In this document: one piece after another, positions 22,200 to 33,680 of the stretch
How positions within the stretch are numbered: the stretch's first letter is position 1
Layout: each line of letters starts with the position of its first letter
DNA from: Ampullaceana balthica
Lineage: Eukaryota > Mollusca > Gastropoda > Lymnaeidae
Length of the DNA stretch: 64,000 nt
NCBI GenBank assembly: GCA_944989445.1
Contig: CALYLW010000125.1
Span: 1,634,885 to 1,698,884 of the forward strand
Reading direction: 5' to 3'
Made by a program: the position numbers and the translations under genes
Notes under the pieces: generated by a model
The model's input: only the letters and a program-made list of their open reading frames with translations
What the model was told of the DNA's origin: nothing
The model's database searches: none

Positions 22200-24500
22200 A
22201 GCAAGCAACATTTAGAAGGCAAAAAAGAGATCTATAAGTGAGAGAATGAGTGAACCGCATATGTTAAAACTCATAAACGCCCGCCCAACATTTTTAGTCA
22301 TATCAAATCGAAGTACTTGAACTTATAAGATTTACATTATTTTCTTCTTTTTAGTCCGCTTATAAAAACGTGGCTTTTAAAAATCATGTTTTTACCTTTA
22401 TTTTAACTCGCTTTCATTCCTTTGGCATTGTTTGTTTGTGGTTTGTTGGTTTGTCTGTCAGCAATTTTTCAAATCTTCAAACGTAAAATTAAACCACTTT
22501 TGATGGTCCTAGAGAGTTCAAAATTTTATCTTATCTTATCTTATCTTATCTGTTTACAGACGCTCCTTCTATACAGAAGATTATTGCGTCCTACGCTTAT
22601 CTATGGTTTGTGTTTAGTCCTGCATTTTTATCAGAGATTTAAATGTTGATAAAGTGTTGGTTTTCCTGGATTCTTCAGGCAACCCATTCCACGCCCGAAT
22701 TCCGGACGGGAAGAAGGAAAACTTGTATGTGTTTGTTCTTGCATACGGAATAAGAAAGGTGTTTTTATCCTTATGTCTATCTGAGGGTTGTATTAAGTTA
22801 TCTTTGTGTTGTGTTTCAAAATTAGAATTAATTGCTTTATGTATGATTACTACTTTGCTCTTGGTTCTTCTATCCTCTAGTGTTTCAAGGTTTAATGATT
22901 TAACTAATGGTGTTACTCTTGTCAGTTTCGAATATTCTCCAGTAATGAATCTGGCAGCTCTTTTTTGAATTTGTTCTAGTTTTTCAATGTTTTCTTTGGT
23001 GGATGGGTCCCATACAGAAGAGGCATATTCTAGTGCAGGTCTCACCAAAGTGAGGTAGCATTTTAGTTTTATATCTCTATTACATTTGTTAAAGTTCCTT
23101 TTTATAAAGCCTAAGGTTTTGTTTGATTTTTTAATAACTTCATTGACATGGGGATTCCATGATAGTTTCTCATTTATTAAGACTCCTAAGTATTTTGCAT
23201 CTTTAGTTTGGGTCAGTTCTTTTCCATGAATGTAATATTTTGAATTTATTTGTTTCTTTTTCTTTGTTACTCTTAACAGTTGACACTTTTCTGGATGGAA
23301 AGACATACTCCAGTTAGTTTCCCATTTTATCAATTCATCTAAGTCTTTTTGTAAAATTTTGCTATCTTGTTCTGATTTAATTGTTCTATAGATTATACAA
23401 TCATCAGCAAATAAGCTAACTTTTGTACCTGTTGAGATGTTGTTGGGTAAATCATTTATATAAATTAAAAAGAGTAAGGGACCTAGCACAGTTCCTTTTG
23501 GAACTCCTGAGTTAACCTTTATTGGTGCAGATTTAGATCCATTAATTATTACAGTTTGCTCCCTGCCCAAAAGGAAGTCTTGGATCCAGTGATGTAAGGA
23601 ACCTGAGATTCCAAAGTAGTTAAGTTTTTTAAGTAAACTAAGGTGGTGAACTTTGTCAAATGCTTTTGAGAAGTCTAGTAATATTGTATCTATTTGATCA
23701 TTTTTGTCCAAGCCTTTTGATAGTTCATCTATTAAACCTATTAATTGTGTTTCACATGATCTGTTTTTTCTAAAGCCGTGTTGATATGGGCATAGGGCAT
23801 TATATTTGTCAAGGTGGTTAACTATTCTACTATATATTATGTGTTCTAGTAATTTACAGGTGATACTAGTAAGTGATACAGGCCTGTAATTACCAGGGTC
23901 TGATTTATCCCCTTTCTTAAAGAGTGGACTTACATTAGCTAATTTCCAATCCTGGGGCACACATAGATCTTGGATGACAATAAATTGTATCGAAATTTCA
24001 GATCGATCGAATGTACCGTAATTAAATTTAGGCTTTTCTTAATTTATCTTCATATAAGCATCTGTACCCACCTGCCGTAGTTTAAATACACGTGGCGAGT
24101 TCACCCCGAGACCTCATCGCTTTGTTGTTAAACGTTGGGCGGGCGCTGATGAGGTGTTTGGTAAAATAAATAGAGGTAAAAAAATATTTTAAAAAACCAC
24201 GTTTTTATTAGTGAACTAAAAAGAATAAAATAAATAAAGGTAAAAACATGATTTTTAAAAACCACGTTTTTATAAGAGGACTAAAAATAAGAAAATAATT
24301 TAAAACTCATAAGTTCAAGTACATGAATTTAAAAACTAAAAACGTGGGGCGGGTGTTTGGTATAAAAATTAAAGATTTCTAATTTAGAAGGCAAAAGAGA
24401 GATCTATAAGTGAGAGAATGAGTGAACCGCATATGTTAAAACTCATAAGCGCCCGCCCACGTTTTTAGTAATATAAAATCGAGTACTTGAACTTATAAGT
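22200..24500. repeat. Foldback-type repeat cluster around a CR1 copy
   Basis: AGAGATCTATAAGTGAGAGA (22229 and 24400) is a long direct repeat running through CGCCCGCCCA into the TACTTGAACTTATAAG block. A further copy of the AAAAACGTGG / CTTATAAAAACG block is present in inverted orientation at 22330-22400 versus 24190-24310. The CR1 LINE at 22526-23962 lies between the arms. Confidence 0.55.
22526..23962 (-). mobile_element. CR1/jockey-type LINE, 5'-truncated, RT open
   Basis: The open frame of 448 codons (23960-22614) covers the RT palm and thumb plus the C-terminal region. It reads NYRPVSLTS, LLDFSKAFDKVHH (palm A), SGVPKGTVLGPLLFLIYIND (palm B), FADDCIIYR (catalytic FADD), MSFHPEKCQLLRVTK and KYLGVLINEKLSWNPH. 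The endonuclease and ORF1 are missing. The 3' tail is (GATAA)5 on the minus strand (22550-22526). No target duplication was seen. The nearest relative in the window is 25318-27217. The RT looks undamaged, but the element lacks its N-terminal half and so is not autonomous. Confidence 0.88.
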
Positions 24501-24639
24501 TTTAAATTATTTTTTTTTACCTGTCATAATAACTATGAAGAAGAAAGATCTTAAATTACATACAGGTTAACCACAGAGTACAATAATACGTAATGAGAAA
24601 TATGTAACTGACCACAATTTAGGATAATGTTCTTGACCC

Positions 24640-25010
24640 GTGGAACCAGTTTACTTGTGATTTGCATGACTATATTCAAATTTCAGTCAGTCAACATTGG
24701 TATGTTTTATACTTGTTTATTTTCATACAACAAAAAGCTTCTTCACAGATGTATGCTGAACCAAATAGTGACAAAAGATTGGCAGCAACGTTTTTTAAAG
24801 CGTGGAAATGCTGCAGCTGTCAAACATCCATAAAACCCTAGAAGGAGATCTGACTTGTCCTTGTATGAAGCAGCTGTAAATGTATAACATATGGGGCTGA
24901 ATAAGCTTCTGCACTAAAAGGCGAATTGGGGATATTGAAGAGTGATTCCAAGTTCTTGAAGTCATGGAACCTCTTTTCAAATTCCAAAACCAAAGCACCC
25001 AACTTGTCAC
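24640..25010 (-). pseudogene. GTF2IRD2-like hAT C-terminal fragment
   Basis: Aligns with 8785-9172: minus-strand FWNLKRGSMTSRTWNHSSISPIR and the CAGTCAGTCAACATTGGTAT and CAAATAGTGACAAAAG blocks. A short decayed copy of the same family as 8767-10839. Confidence 0.65.
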
Positions 25011-25317
25011 GTGATGATCATGAGATGAGTGACAGAGAGTTCACATGGGCAAAAGAGCGCGAAAGCGGATAGAGAGAAGTTATGTGTAGAATGGCGGATT
25101 TGGTGTGGCTGATGTCTCCACGTTGTATTACCTCAAATTACATATTCCTGTACATAGTATACATATTAAAGTTATTTTGTTGAAACCAATTCTTCAAAGG
25201 ATTATTGTATGCAAGGTTTGCATTGAGAGAACACCTACAAGATACATATAACAAGTAAATCAATAAAATTTGCATTGATGTCAGAAGTTAAAACTATTAA
25301 AAGTGATTACTGATTAC
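25011..25317. other. Unclassified sequence between hAT piece and LINE
   Basis: Contains a GAGCGCGAAAGCGGATAGAG block and an LTR-like AT tail. No family was assigned. Confidence 0.3.
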
Positions 25318-27217
25318 CATTAGTCATATAGGATACACAAAAAATACTTAAAGATTAAACACTTGATACAAAAACTTAGTAGAAACCTCCAAAATGAATA
25401 TATAAACAATGTAACTACCAAAGATAACAATAAAAACTTATGGTCCTTTATCAAATCTAAAAAAATGGAACCTTCAGGAATAGCCACACTAAAAGGCTGA
25501 AATAATAAAACCTATAATGATAATGAAACTAAAGCTAATGTCCTTAACACATATTTTGCATCATCTTTTTCTGCCTCAGGCGACAAAGAAGTTTTAATAA
25601 ATTTAAATAAAATGGAAGAAATAGGTAACATAACTGTAGATGAGATAGGTATACATTCACTCCTAAAAAACTTAAAAATAAACAAAGCTACTGGCCCAGA
25701 TGATTTGCCTGCAAGGTTATTAAAAGAACTAAGCAATGAACTGTTCCCAATCCTTGTAGTTCTCTTTCAAGCCTCTCTAAACCAGGGTAAAGTGCCCCAG
25801 GATTGGAAATTAGCTTACGTAACTCCACTCTTTAAGAAAGGGGATAAATCAGACCCTGGTAATTACAGGCCTGTATCACTTACTAGTATCACCTGTAAAT
25901 TACTAGAACACATAATATATAGTAGAATAGTTAATCACCTTGACAAATATAATGCCCTATGCCCACATCACAACGGCTTTAGAAAAAACAAATCATGTGA
26001 AACACAATTAATAGGTTTAATAGATGAACTATCAAAAGGCTTAGAAAAAACTTATCAAATAGATAAAATATTACTAGACTTCTCAAAAGCATTTGACAAA
26101 GTTCACCACCTTAGTTTACTTAAAAAACTTAACTACTTTGGAATCTCAGGTTCCTTACATCACTGGATCCAAGACTTCCTTTTAGGCAGGGAGTAAACTG
26201 TAATAATTAATGGATCTACATCTGCAACAATAAAGGTTAACTCAGGAGTTCCACAAGGAACTGTGATAGGTCCCTTACTCTTTTTAATTTATATAAATGA
26301 TTTACCCAACAACATCTCAACAGGTACAAAAGTTAGCTTATTTGCTAATGATTGTATAATCTATAGAACAATTAAATCAGAACAAGATAGCAAAATTTTA
26401 CAAAAAGTCTTAGATGAATTGATAAAATGGGAAACTAACTGGAGTATGTCTTTCCACCCAGAAAAGTGTCAACTGTTAAGAGTAACAAAGAAAAAGAAAC
26501 AAATAAATTCAAAATATTACATTCATGGAAAAGAACTGACCCAAACTAAAGATGCAAAATACTTAGGAGTCATAATAAATGAGAAACTATCATGGAATCC
26601 CCATGTTAAAGAAGTTATTTAAAAATCAAACAAAACCTTAGGCTTAATAAAAAGAAACTTTAACAAATGTAATAGAGATATAAAACTAAAATGCTACCTC
26701 ACTTTGGTGAGACCTGTACTAGAATATGCATCTTCTTTATGGGACCCATCCACCAAAGAAAACATTGATAAACTAGAACAAATTCAAAAAGAGCTGTCAG
26801 ATTCATTACTGGAGAATATTCAAAACTGACAAGAATAACACTGTTAGTTAAATCATTAAACCTTGAAACACTAGAGGATAGAAGAACCAAGAGCAAAGTA
26901 GTAATCATACATAAAGCAATTAATTCTAATTTAGAAATACAACAAAAAGATAACTTAATACAACCCTAAGATAGACATAAGGATAAAAACACCTTTCTTA
27001 TTCCGTATGCAAGAACAAACACATACAAGTTTTCCTTCTTCCCGTCCGGAATTCGGGCGTGGAATGGGTTGCCTGAAGAATCCAGGAAAACCAACACTTT
27101 ATCAACATTTAAATCTCTAATAAAAATGCAGGACTAAACACAAACCATAGATAAGCGTATGACACAATAATCTTCTGTATAGAAGGAGCGTCTGTAAACA
27201 GATGAGATAAGATAAGA
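25318..27217 (+). pseudogene. CR1/jockey-type LINE, longer copy with stops
   Basis: Same family as 22526-23962 but extending further 5'. The reading RNLQNEYINNVTTKDNNKN, then MEEIGNITVDEIGIHSLLK and INKATGPDDLPARLLKEL, leads into the RT with LLDFSKAFDKVHH. Defects relative to the other copy: CAA to TAA after GRE (26194), FADD changed to FAND (Asp to Asn, 26340-26355), a stop at about 26621, a one-base loss near 26790 and another stop near 26968. It ends with a (GATAA)2-3 tail at 27204-27217. Nucleotide similarity to the first copy is very high, so both are fairly young. Confidence 0.85.
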
Positions 27218-28105
27218 TTAGTCCTTAGTGAACAAAGTACAGGAACGAGGTATTTGTGGAATTGACCAGTAGTGTTTTTTCAAAAGAGGGAAGTATTCAT
27301 TTAAGTAAGAAATACTGTGAGCCATCGTAATTTATGTATATTCAAGTTAGTAAGAAGCAGTGAATAAATTTTTGTAATTCAGTGAGATATAGAATTCAAG
27401 AAGTTTTCAAGATAGCGGCTTAACTTCCCACGTTGCAGCTAGACTGAATCTGGGTCACGCAGTCGACAGCGTGTACAGCCACTGTACAGGCCTACTGTCT
27501 GTTACACACAGTAAACGTATATACGTCAGCAAGCTCACTGGTGCTGGTTGATTCCAAGAAATCAGTGTAAACTAACCTTGACCTTTAAGAAGCTATCAAC
27601 AGCTGTTTACCTATTTAAAAGAAGTGAATCGTGTATTAAGGAACTTTGTGAAAATAAACAAAACTTGAACTGGAGAAGCTATGGAGTATTAACAACTGTG
27701 TCAGTGTGAATTATTAATCAATTCATTGTGTGGACTGTGGATAGTGTGATAATTGCAATTTGGATTAATGTAATGGATTGAACTGAAGTGTCTATATCTA
27801 CCCTAAATTTTGGAATTTGGAAAATTTGACTAAGTACCTTATTTTATTCAAAACTTTTGGACCATTGGATGTGTTTTGTCAACCTGACGGAGCGTATATA
27901 TATTGTATACTGAAGATTCCGTGTGAGGATACATTTTTTGCCTCATTTTGTCAAAATTAAATTTAATGACTTAGATGTGTCACTTGTTTGGACTTAACAT
28001 ATTTTGAATACAAGATTTTCTCATTTGGAGGATTTATACCTTAATAAATAAATACTTACATTCCTTACTTAATTGCTTGACTCATATAATTCCATAAAAC
28101 TAAAC
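27218..28105 (+). other. Leader or LTR region of the gypsy-type element
   Basis: No frame. It directly precedes the gag start and contains GC-mixed blocks (CACGCAGTCGACAGCGTGTA). It could be the 5' LTR plus leader, but LTR ends and a primer-binding site were not identified. Confidence 0.35.
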
Positions 28106-29385
28106 ATGGATTACTATGAAAAATTCCCTGCCATAGCAGAAAAATTTGGCTTAAGTGGAAAAGAATTAAAAGACTTTGTTGAAGAAAAGTCAAGGTAGCC
28201 AACGAAGAAGAGAAGCTAAAAATAGCTAAAGAAGAAGAGATGCGAAAAATAGCCAAAGAAGAAGAGAAGCTAAGAATAGCTGAAGAAAAAGAAAGGCAAA
28301 AAATTGCTGGAGAAAAAGAGAGGAAAAAACAAATAATTGAAAGAGATGAAGAGCTGCAAGAAAGAATTTGTACAAATTAAATGACAACTTAAAACTACAA
28401 GTTGAACTACAGAGTATAGGCTACAAATTGGTAATGACTCAAATGTAAAGTAAACACCAAAGCATACAATCAAAGTAAGAAAATATGATAGCAAGAAAGA
28501 AAAAATCGATGTTTATGTAGATTATTTTGATTCCATAATGGCCATGAAAAGTTATGAAGAAAACGATTGGCCAGCACAACTGATGACTCAACTAACTGGA
28601 GAAGCATTTGAAGCTTACAACAGTATAACCAAAGAAGACAAAAATATATATAAAAATGTCAAAAAAGCACTTCTATGTCATTTCGGAAAGTCAGAAAATG
28701 ATTATAGAAAGGAATTTCATGAGATGAGAATTAAGATGGACAAAGATCCACAGATCATAGTACATGAAGCACTAGTTAAATTAACAAAATGGCTGGAACT
28801 TACAGCAATAGATACAACAATCCAAAGGCCATACTAGACATGGTGTTAATTGACTAGTTCTTGGAAAATGCAACATCAGCTCGATTCACATATTTAACTG
28901 ATAAGAATGATTGTACTCAGGCAGAGCTAACACATTCTTTACGCACATTCAAGGACTCTCATTCAAATGAAGAAATGGATAAAAGACAAGATATCTTTGC
29001 AGCAGTACAAAATAAAATCCAAGAAAAAAGACAAGGAATGAGAAGTCATAGTCTGCCAAACTAAGGCAACAGACAAACTATTTGCTGGTATTGTAACAAG
29101 CCAGAACATAATAATATGGCGAAGCAGCGTTACCACAATAACGGACAACCAAATAGGGTGTCACTTAATGGCAGCCCTATAAGAAATAAAACAGAAGAAA
29201 GATCAAGACAAGGTCATTTTGAAAGCAAAGATAGAAGATCATTGAGAGGCAGATATAATCATAACTCCAGATACAGAAATTATGATCAGCCATGGACAAG
29301 GAATGACTACCAAAATGTAGACGATAAAGGAAAAATGAAACAAGAAGAATCAAGATCTAGTGATACTGTGGCCACTGTTGAGTAC
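28106..29385 (+). pseudogene. Gypsy-type gag, broken
   Basis: Starts MDYYEKFPAIAEKFGLSGKE at 28106, then after a frameshift a Lys/Glu heptad-like coiled coil built of IAKEEEKLRIA-like repeats (28200-28370). Next, YVDYFDSIMAMKSYEENDWP, AQLMTQLTGEAFEAYNSIT and KKALLCHFGKSENDYRKEF (28515-28730) are the capsid-like domain of metazoan gypsy elements. Then a decayed zinc knuckle CWYCNKPEH lacks its last Cys (29080-29113), followed by an Arg/Asn-rich tail. Stops at about 28197, 28380, 28835 and 29062 inactivate it. The frame is interrupted after 29385 by the nested block. This is an animal retrotransposon, described only. Confidence 0.75.
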
Positions 29386-30610
29386 TAGCCTCTTATGTTA
29401 TGGACGAGCTCCCAATGTTGAGGACTGATGTCTATATGGTAATTAGACACCGAGTACTTAGGCTCTAGTTGTCTAGGGTAATTTTAATTAATAGCTCTAA
29501 CCCCCAGTGTTAAGTATTAATACCTATCTTGAACTGCAATACTTAACACATATAAATGACACTTAACACCTCTGTGTACAACAGAGAGAAATATTTATTT
29601 ACATAAATAAATATATATATACAAAATGAATAGGGTATAAAATATGTAGAATGTAGACAATAATAATTCAGGTACAAAATATCTAAAATAGAGGTACGTT
29701 CACAATTGGATACTACATCCCTTGATTCGGCTCAGCTCCGCTATATACCTGCCGACCTCACACACTGTCTCAGGTAACGGGATCAGTCAGTGTTTCGCCT
29801 CACTGGTCAGCGATGCTTAACCCACACATCGTCTGATAGGCCGATCAACACCACGCCCCTCAGTTACTCAATGACTGACAGCTGGCTCCATTGTTACTAA
29901 CAGTATCGTCTCGTCCGGCTCAGGGTCGTCTTCCCACTTTTGCCTGTAGAGCACATCTGGTGCTCACCTCAACACTATGTTGCGCTTGGCTTTTCTAGCC
30001 CTAAGTTACTTCCTTCACTGTAGGCAGGTAACACTACCCTTCAGTACTTCCTTCACAGTAGGCAGGTACACTACCCTACCGTACTTCCTTCTCAGTAGGT
30101 AACACTACCCTACCGTACTTGCTGAAAATACAAATGCACATACATATATCGACTAACAATATATCAATACATCAATCAATCAATACATAAAAGAATAATA
30201 ACATCTAACTCTAACATACATTTGACTATCCTTATAAGTCTAACAAACCTGAACCCCTTCAGCAAGGCTCTGTTCCCCACAGTCTAGCCCCTAGAACCAA
30301 ATTCTCAGAGTGACCTGTGATATCTGGGAAAGAGAATGCCTCATGGTTTCTCCCCAGTATATAAAGGACCGCTCATCCACGCCATCATAGCATCTGCTCT
30401 ACATTGCTAACAATTCTATTGGGCGAACCTTTGCCCCATGGCTGGTGCATGTGACAACTTTCACCTGGTTGGTCAAACCCTACGTCTCATCCTCTTGGCA
30501 CGTGATGGACTGTTTCCCTTAGGTACCAATCACGGCCTCATTTGCGTAACGTTCTACTACTTCGCTTGACCCAAGGTCAACTGTAGCGTTGGTTGGTTCT
30601 AACACCTACC
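29386..30610 (-). mobile_element. Nested LTR-like insertion in the gypsy element
   Basis: About 1.2 kb separates gag from protease. The ends read TGTTGAG and TCTAACA on the plus strand, an inverted TG/CA pair. On the minus strand a TATA box lies in CCTTTATATACTGG (about 30364-30351) in a normal U3/R position. Three tandem 38-40-bp units (ACTTCCTTCACTGTAGGCAG and onwards) lie at 30008-30122. No coding frame, so it is probably a solo LTR. A clean target duplication was not found. Confidence 0.5.
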
Positions 30611-30639
30611 CCCAACGGTTCTAAACTTCTAACAGTAAC

Positions 30640-31045
30640 AGTTCTCAAAAGTATATTGAGTTACTATTCAACAGCCACTATTAACAGTCATGGAAAGCTG
30701 AAATTCTACCCAGTTTACATCAATAATAGAAAATGTATGTGTCTTCGTGATTCAGGATGTACAACGATTGTGGTACACAGCAGAATGGTGGAAGAAAAAG
30801 AATATGAGGGGCAAAAAGACACACTAATAATGGCTGATTGCACAAAGAGAGAGTGTCCAACTGCTATTCTTACCATCAACTCACCCTGGTTTCAAGGTGA
30901 ATTAAGAGCAAGAGTTTTGAAGGATGCCATTTTTGTGTTCTCATCATAGGCAATATTGAAGATGTTAATGACAATTCTGACGAGATATTCAAGGCTTGGT
31001 GTGACAACAACTATCAAGTATATGCTACTGTACAAACCAAATGTG
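30640..31045 (+). pseudogene. Gypsy-type aspartic protease fragment
   Basis: The plus-strand reading FYPVYINNRKCMCLRDSGCT is followed by TIVVHSRMVEEKEYEG. The retropepsin active-site triad is Asp-Ser-Gly (usually D-T/S-G). Then come LIMADCTKRECPTA and RARVLKDAIF. A frame change near 30935 leads to IIGNIEDVNDNSDEIF. The RT and integrase are absent; the sequence ends at the hAT fragment near 31045-31130. Confidence 0.75.
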
Positions 31046-31129
31046 TGCATCAAGCTGTCCCTTTTTTTTTCAACATGCCTCACTACAATTCTACAATATT
31101 CCTAGATAAAAAATGCTGTCAATTTTTTT

Positions 31130-31790
31130 CTATTATTGACACAATGCTTGCTACTTCTGACAAGCATTCCTTGATGAATTCGCTGTTAGAAAAGAGCTTG
31201 TTCCATTTTACGATCTTATGGCTTCAGTTGCAGCATCTTGAATTATTAAAGACAATTTTTGGAGACAGTTTGCTTCTTTTTAAAATTATTAGTCTTTTTA
31301 AGTTGTATTCCATAAAACGCTCACACACTCACGTCACAGTCCATCAGACTCCTTTGTTCCCAAACCTCTTGAAGCAGTATGCATTAGACAAATCGTCAAT
31401 AAAAATACGATTATTCGTCTTCATTTTTCTCTTTTTTCTTAACAGTGCTCGTAGTTAAATAAACTTCTATTTGCTCGTAGTATGAAAATTTACCAAACCG
31501 TTTAAAATGTAAATCGTAAACAAAAGACACTTTCGTTTTAGCTGAATGCAGTTTTGAATAGGGATGATAACAATTAATGACAAATGATAGCAAATTGATT
31601 CTGGAGCCATAAGACTGATTTAATATCCCTATATTCGAATCAAATACTCTGGGATAAAATAATGGGAAAATTTTAAAAAAAGAAAGTTAAAATTGACATA
31701 AGATCGCAACATGTACATACCTACGGGAGGCATAATATACTCTGACGGGCCGCATGCACCCGCGGGCCTTGTTTGCCCCGACCCTTATCT
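31130..31790 (-). pseudogene. GTF2IRD2-like hAT, N-terminal and terminal part
   Basis: Aligns block by block with 10100-10839: TTTACGATCTTATG, GTTGCAGCATCTTG, CACACACTCACG, then the non-coding end AATATACTCTGAC, GGGCCGCATG and CCCGCGGGCC. Only the 5' half remains. Confidence 0.65.
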
Positions 31791-32363
31791 AAACAAATCA
31801 GTGAGACTTATTTTCCCAATAAGTTATGACTTTGTTGGTGTATTAGATGTTAGGATTTTCGTAAAGCTAAACATCATTTTCCTTGAGGGTAAATGTGTTG
31901 ACTGTACAGTAAGCGGATCTGTTGATATGGTCTTCGCGTCATACAGCTACAAGAACTATTTCAGTAAACAGACACAGCCTCAGCTTTCAACACCGCCTAT
32001 TTATATTGCCCATAAAAAATAGTTTAAATAGTGATGTACCAGAAGGTTCATATCAATGGTATTGCTGCGTCGCAATGATATGCAGATAAGGATGTTGAAA
32101 CATGAAAGAAATGAAGTGTTTTTTAAAGAATGTTCTATGCTGTTTTGCGTAAAAACTCTGTTGTTGCCTAATTTCAATAGCATTCGGCCACATAATTTAG
32201 TTTTAGCTACGGTTAGTGATGATTTCGGAGAGGTAAATGTTAAAACTGGTTTCTGATAAACATCTGATAAGCATCTGTAGCACGGAAAGTTCTTAGAAGA
32301 AAAATGTGGAAAACGATATTGTTGCGTATAGTAGAATTACCCTAACTTTAATTAAGATCGAAT
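31791..32363. other. Unclassified, one plus-strand open frame of unknown nature
   Basis: The tail of the open frame 31711-32022 has a few Cys but no known domain, and it begins inside the hAT end. I do not call a gene. Confidence 0.3.
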
Positions 32364-32371
32364 CACTAAAA

Positions 32372-33672
32372 CAGCGGTTCCCAACCTATAGGTCGCGACC
32401 CTCGAGGGTGTTTACAGGGTCACCAACTGTCGTCAAAAAATAAATAACTATTATGCAAATTTTGCTCTCCTTATCTCGTACTCTTGCAAATAAATGCATT
32501 GAACACTCATCCCAAATAGAGAAGTTGTAAGACGTTTAGTATACATAGCTATAAGCAAAGTCTTTCAATCTTTTTTTTTAACAGTTAGCGTATCAAAGCA
32601 ATATTCAACTCGAAAGGCAAGCATCTACACATTTGGGTATAAATGATACATATTCTTCCGAAAATTACGCCAAAACTGGAACTCTTAATACTCGTATATT
32701 TAAAGGAATGTGCAAAGACATGGATTCTGATCACGAGATTCCTCTTTTCTACACTGCATTACGCTGGTTGTTGAAAGGAAATGTTGCAAATCGCGTCTTT
32801 GAATTTAAAGATGAATTCAAGTTGTTCCTGTTGGTTCAAAAGAGTTGCATATCTAGCTGATGTCTTCGAACAACAAAATAGGCTAAATCTAAAAATTCTG
32901 GGAAGAGAAAACATTTTTGTGTGTGCATTTCACGATCATATCAGGGCTTTTGTATCCAAGCTTCAAAACTGGCAGAGAAAAGTAAATCTTGGAAACATCG
33001 CCGCGTTTGAAAAACTCACACATGTGGTAGATGTATATGAATGTGAAATAAATGAAAATTTAAAGATGACATTTCTTGGCATCTTGACTCTATTGAAATC
33101 GAACTGCAGCATTACTAAACAGAGCTTAAAGAATAAGAATCTACATTGATAAGAAATCCATTTTCCTTTCTCCTTGATGTAGCTAGCATTTATGAATAAT
33201 TACCGGATGAATTTTTTGATTCACGGAATGATTAATCGGCACGTAGTTTTTTAAAATGAAAAGTTGCTCACACAATTTCGGTATGGTATGTATCATTTAT
33301 GCACAAATGTGAAGATACTTACCTTTCGAGTTTTAGTTCCATTTGTGTATACACATCTCTTTAATAGTGGATATTCAAATCTTGATTTAAATTTAAAAAC
33401 AAACGATAGGAATAAATTAATGTTGAGAATGACATGAGGTTGGAATTAACAAAAAACTCATCCTAGATTTAGGAAGCTGGTTGATGACATGCACTTTCAA
33501 TCATCACATTAACTTAATCATTCAAAATAATTTAAAATTAAATGATTATAAAAAAAAATATTTTGTAAAAAAACAAATTACTGAAAATGTCTCTTTAAAT
33601 TTCATGGGGGTCGTGGGTCACATTCTTTTAATAGAAAGTGTTTGCCACCAAAAAAAAAGTTGGGAACCACTG
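32372..33672 (+). mobile_element. ZBED5-like hAT, internally deleted, TIRs and TSD present
   Basis: The left end CAGCGGTTCCCAACCTATAG and the inverted right end CAGTGGTTCCCAACTTTTTT form TIRs, flanked by CACTAAAA (32364-32371) and CACTAGAA (33673-33680). Between them the plus strand encodes the middle and C-terminal part of a ZBED5-type transposase: GTLNTRIFKGMCKDMDSDHE, IPLFYTALRWLLKGNVANRV, then after a frame change AYLADVFEQQNRLNLKILGR and AFVSKLQNWQRKVNLGN. The N-terminus is missing and the frame is broken near 32850. Confidence 0.8.
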
Positions 33673-33680
33673 CACTAGAA

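Noticed and set aside
31711..32022. 103-codon plus-strand frame as a possible host exon
   Set aside because: It begins within a hAT terminus and shows no domain or convincing splice sites.
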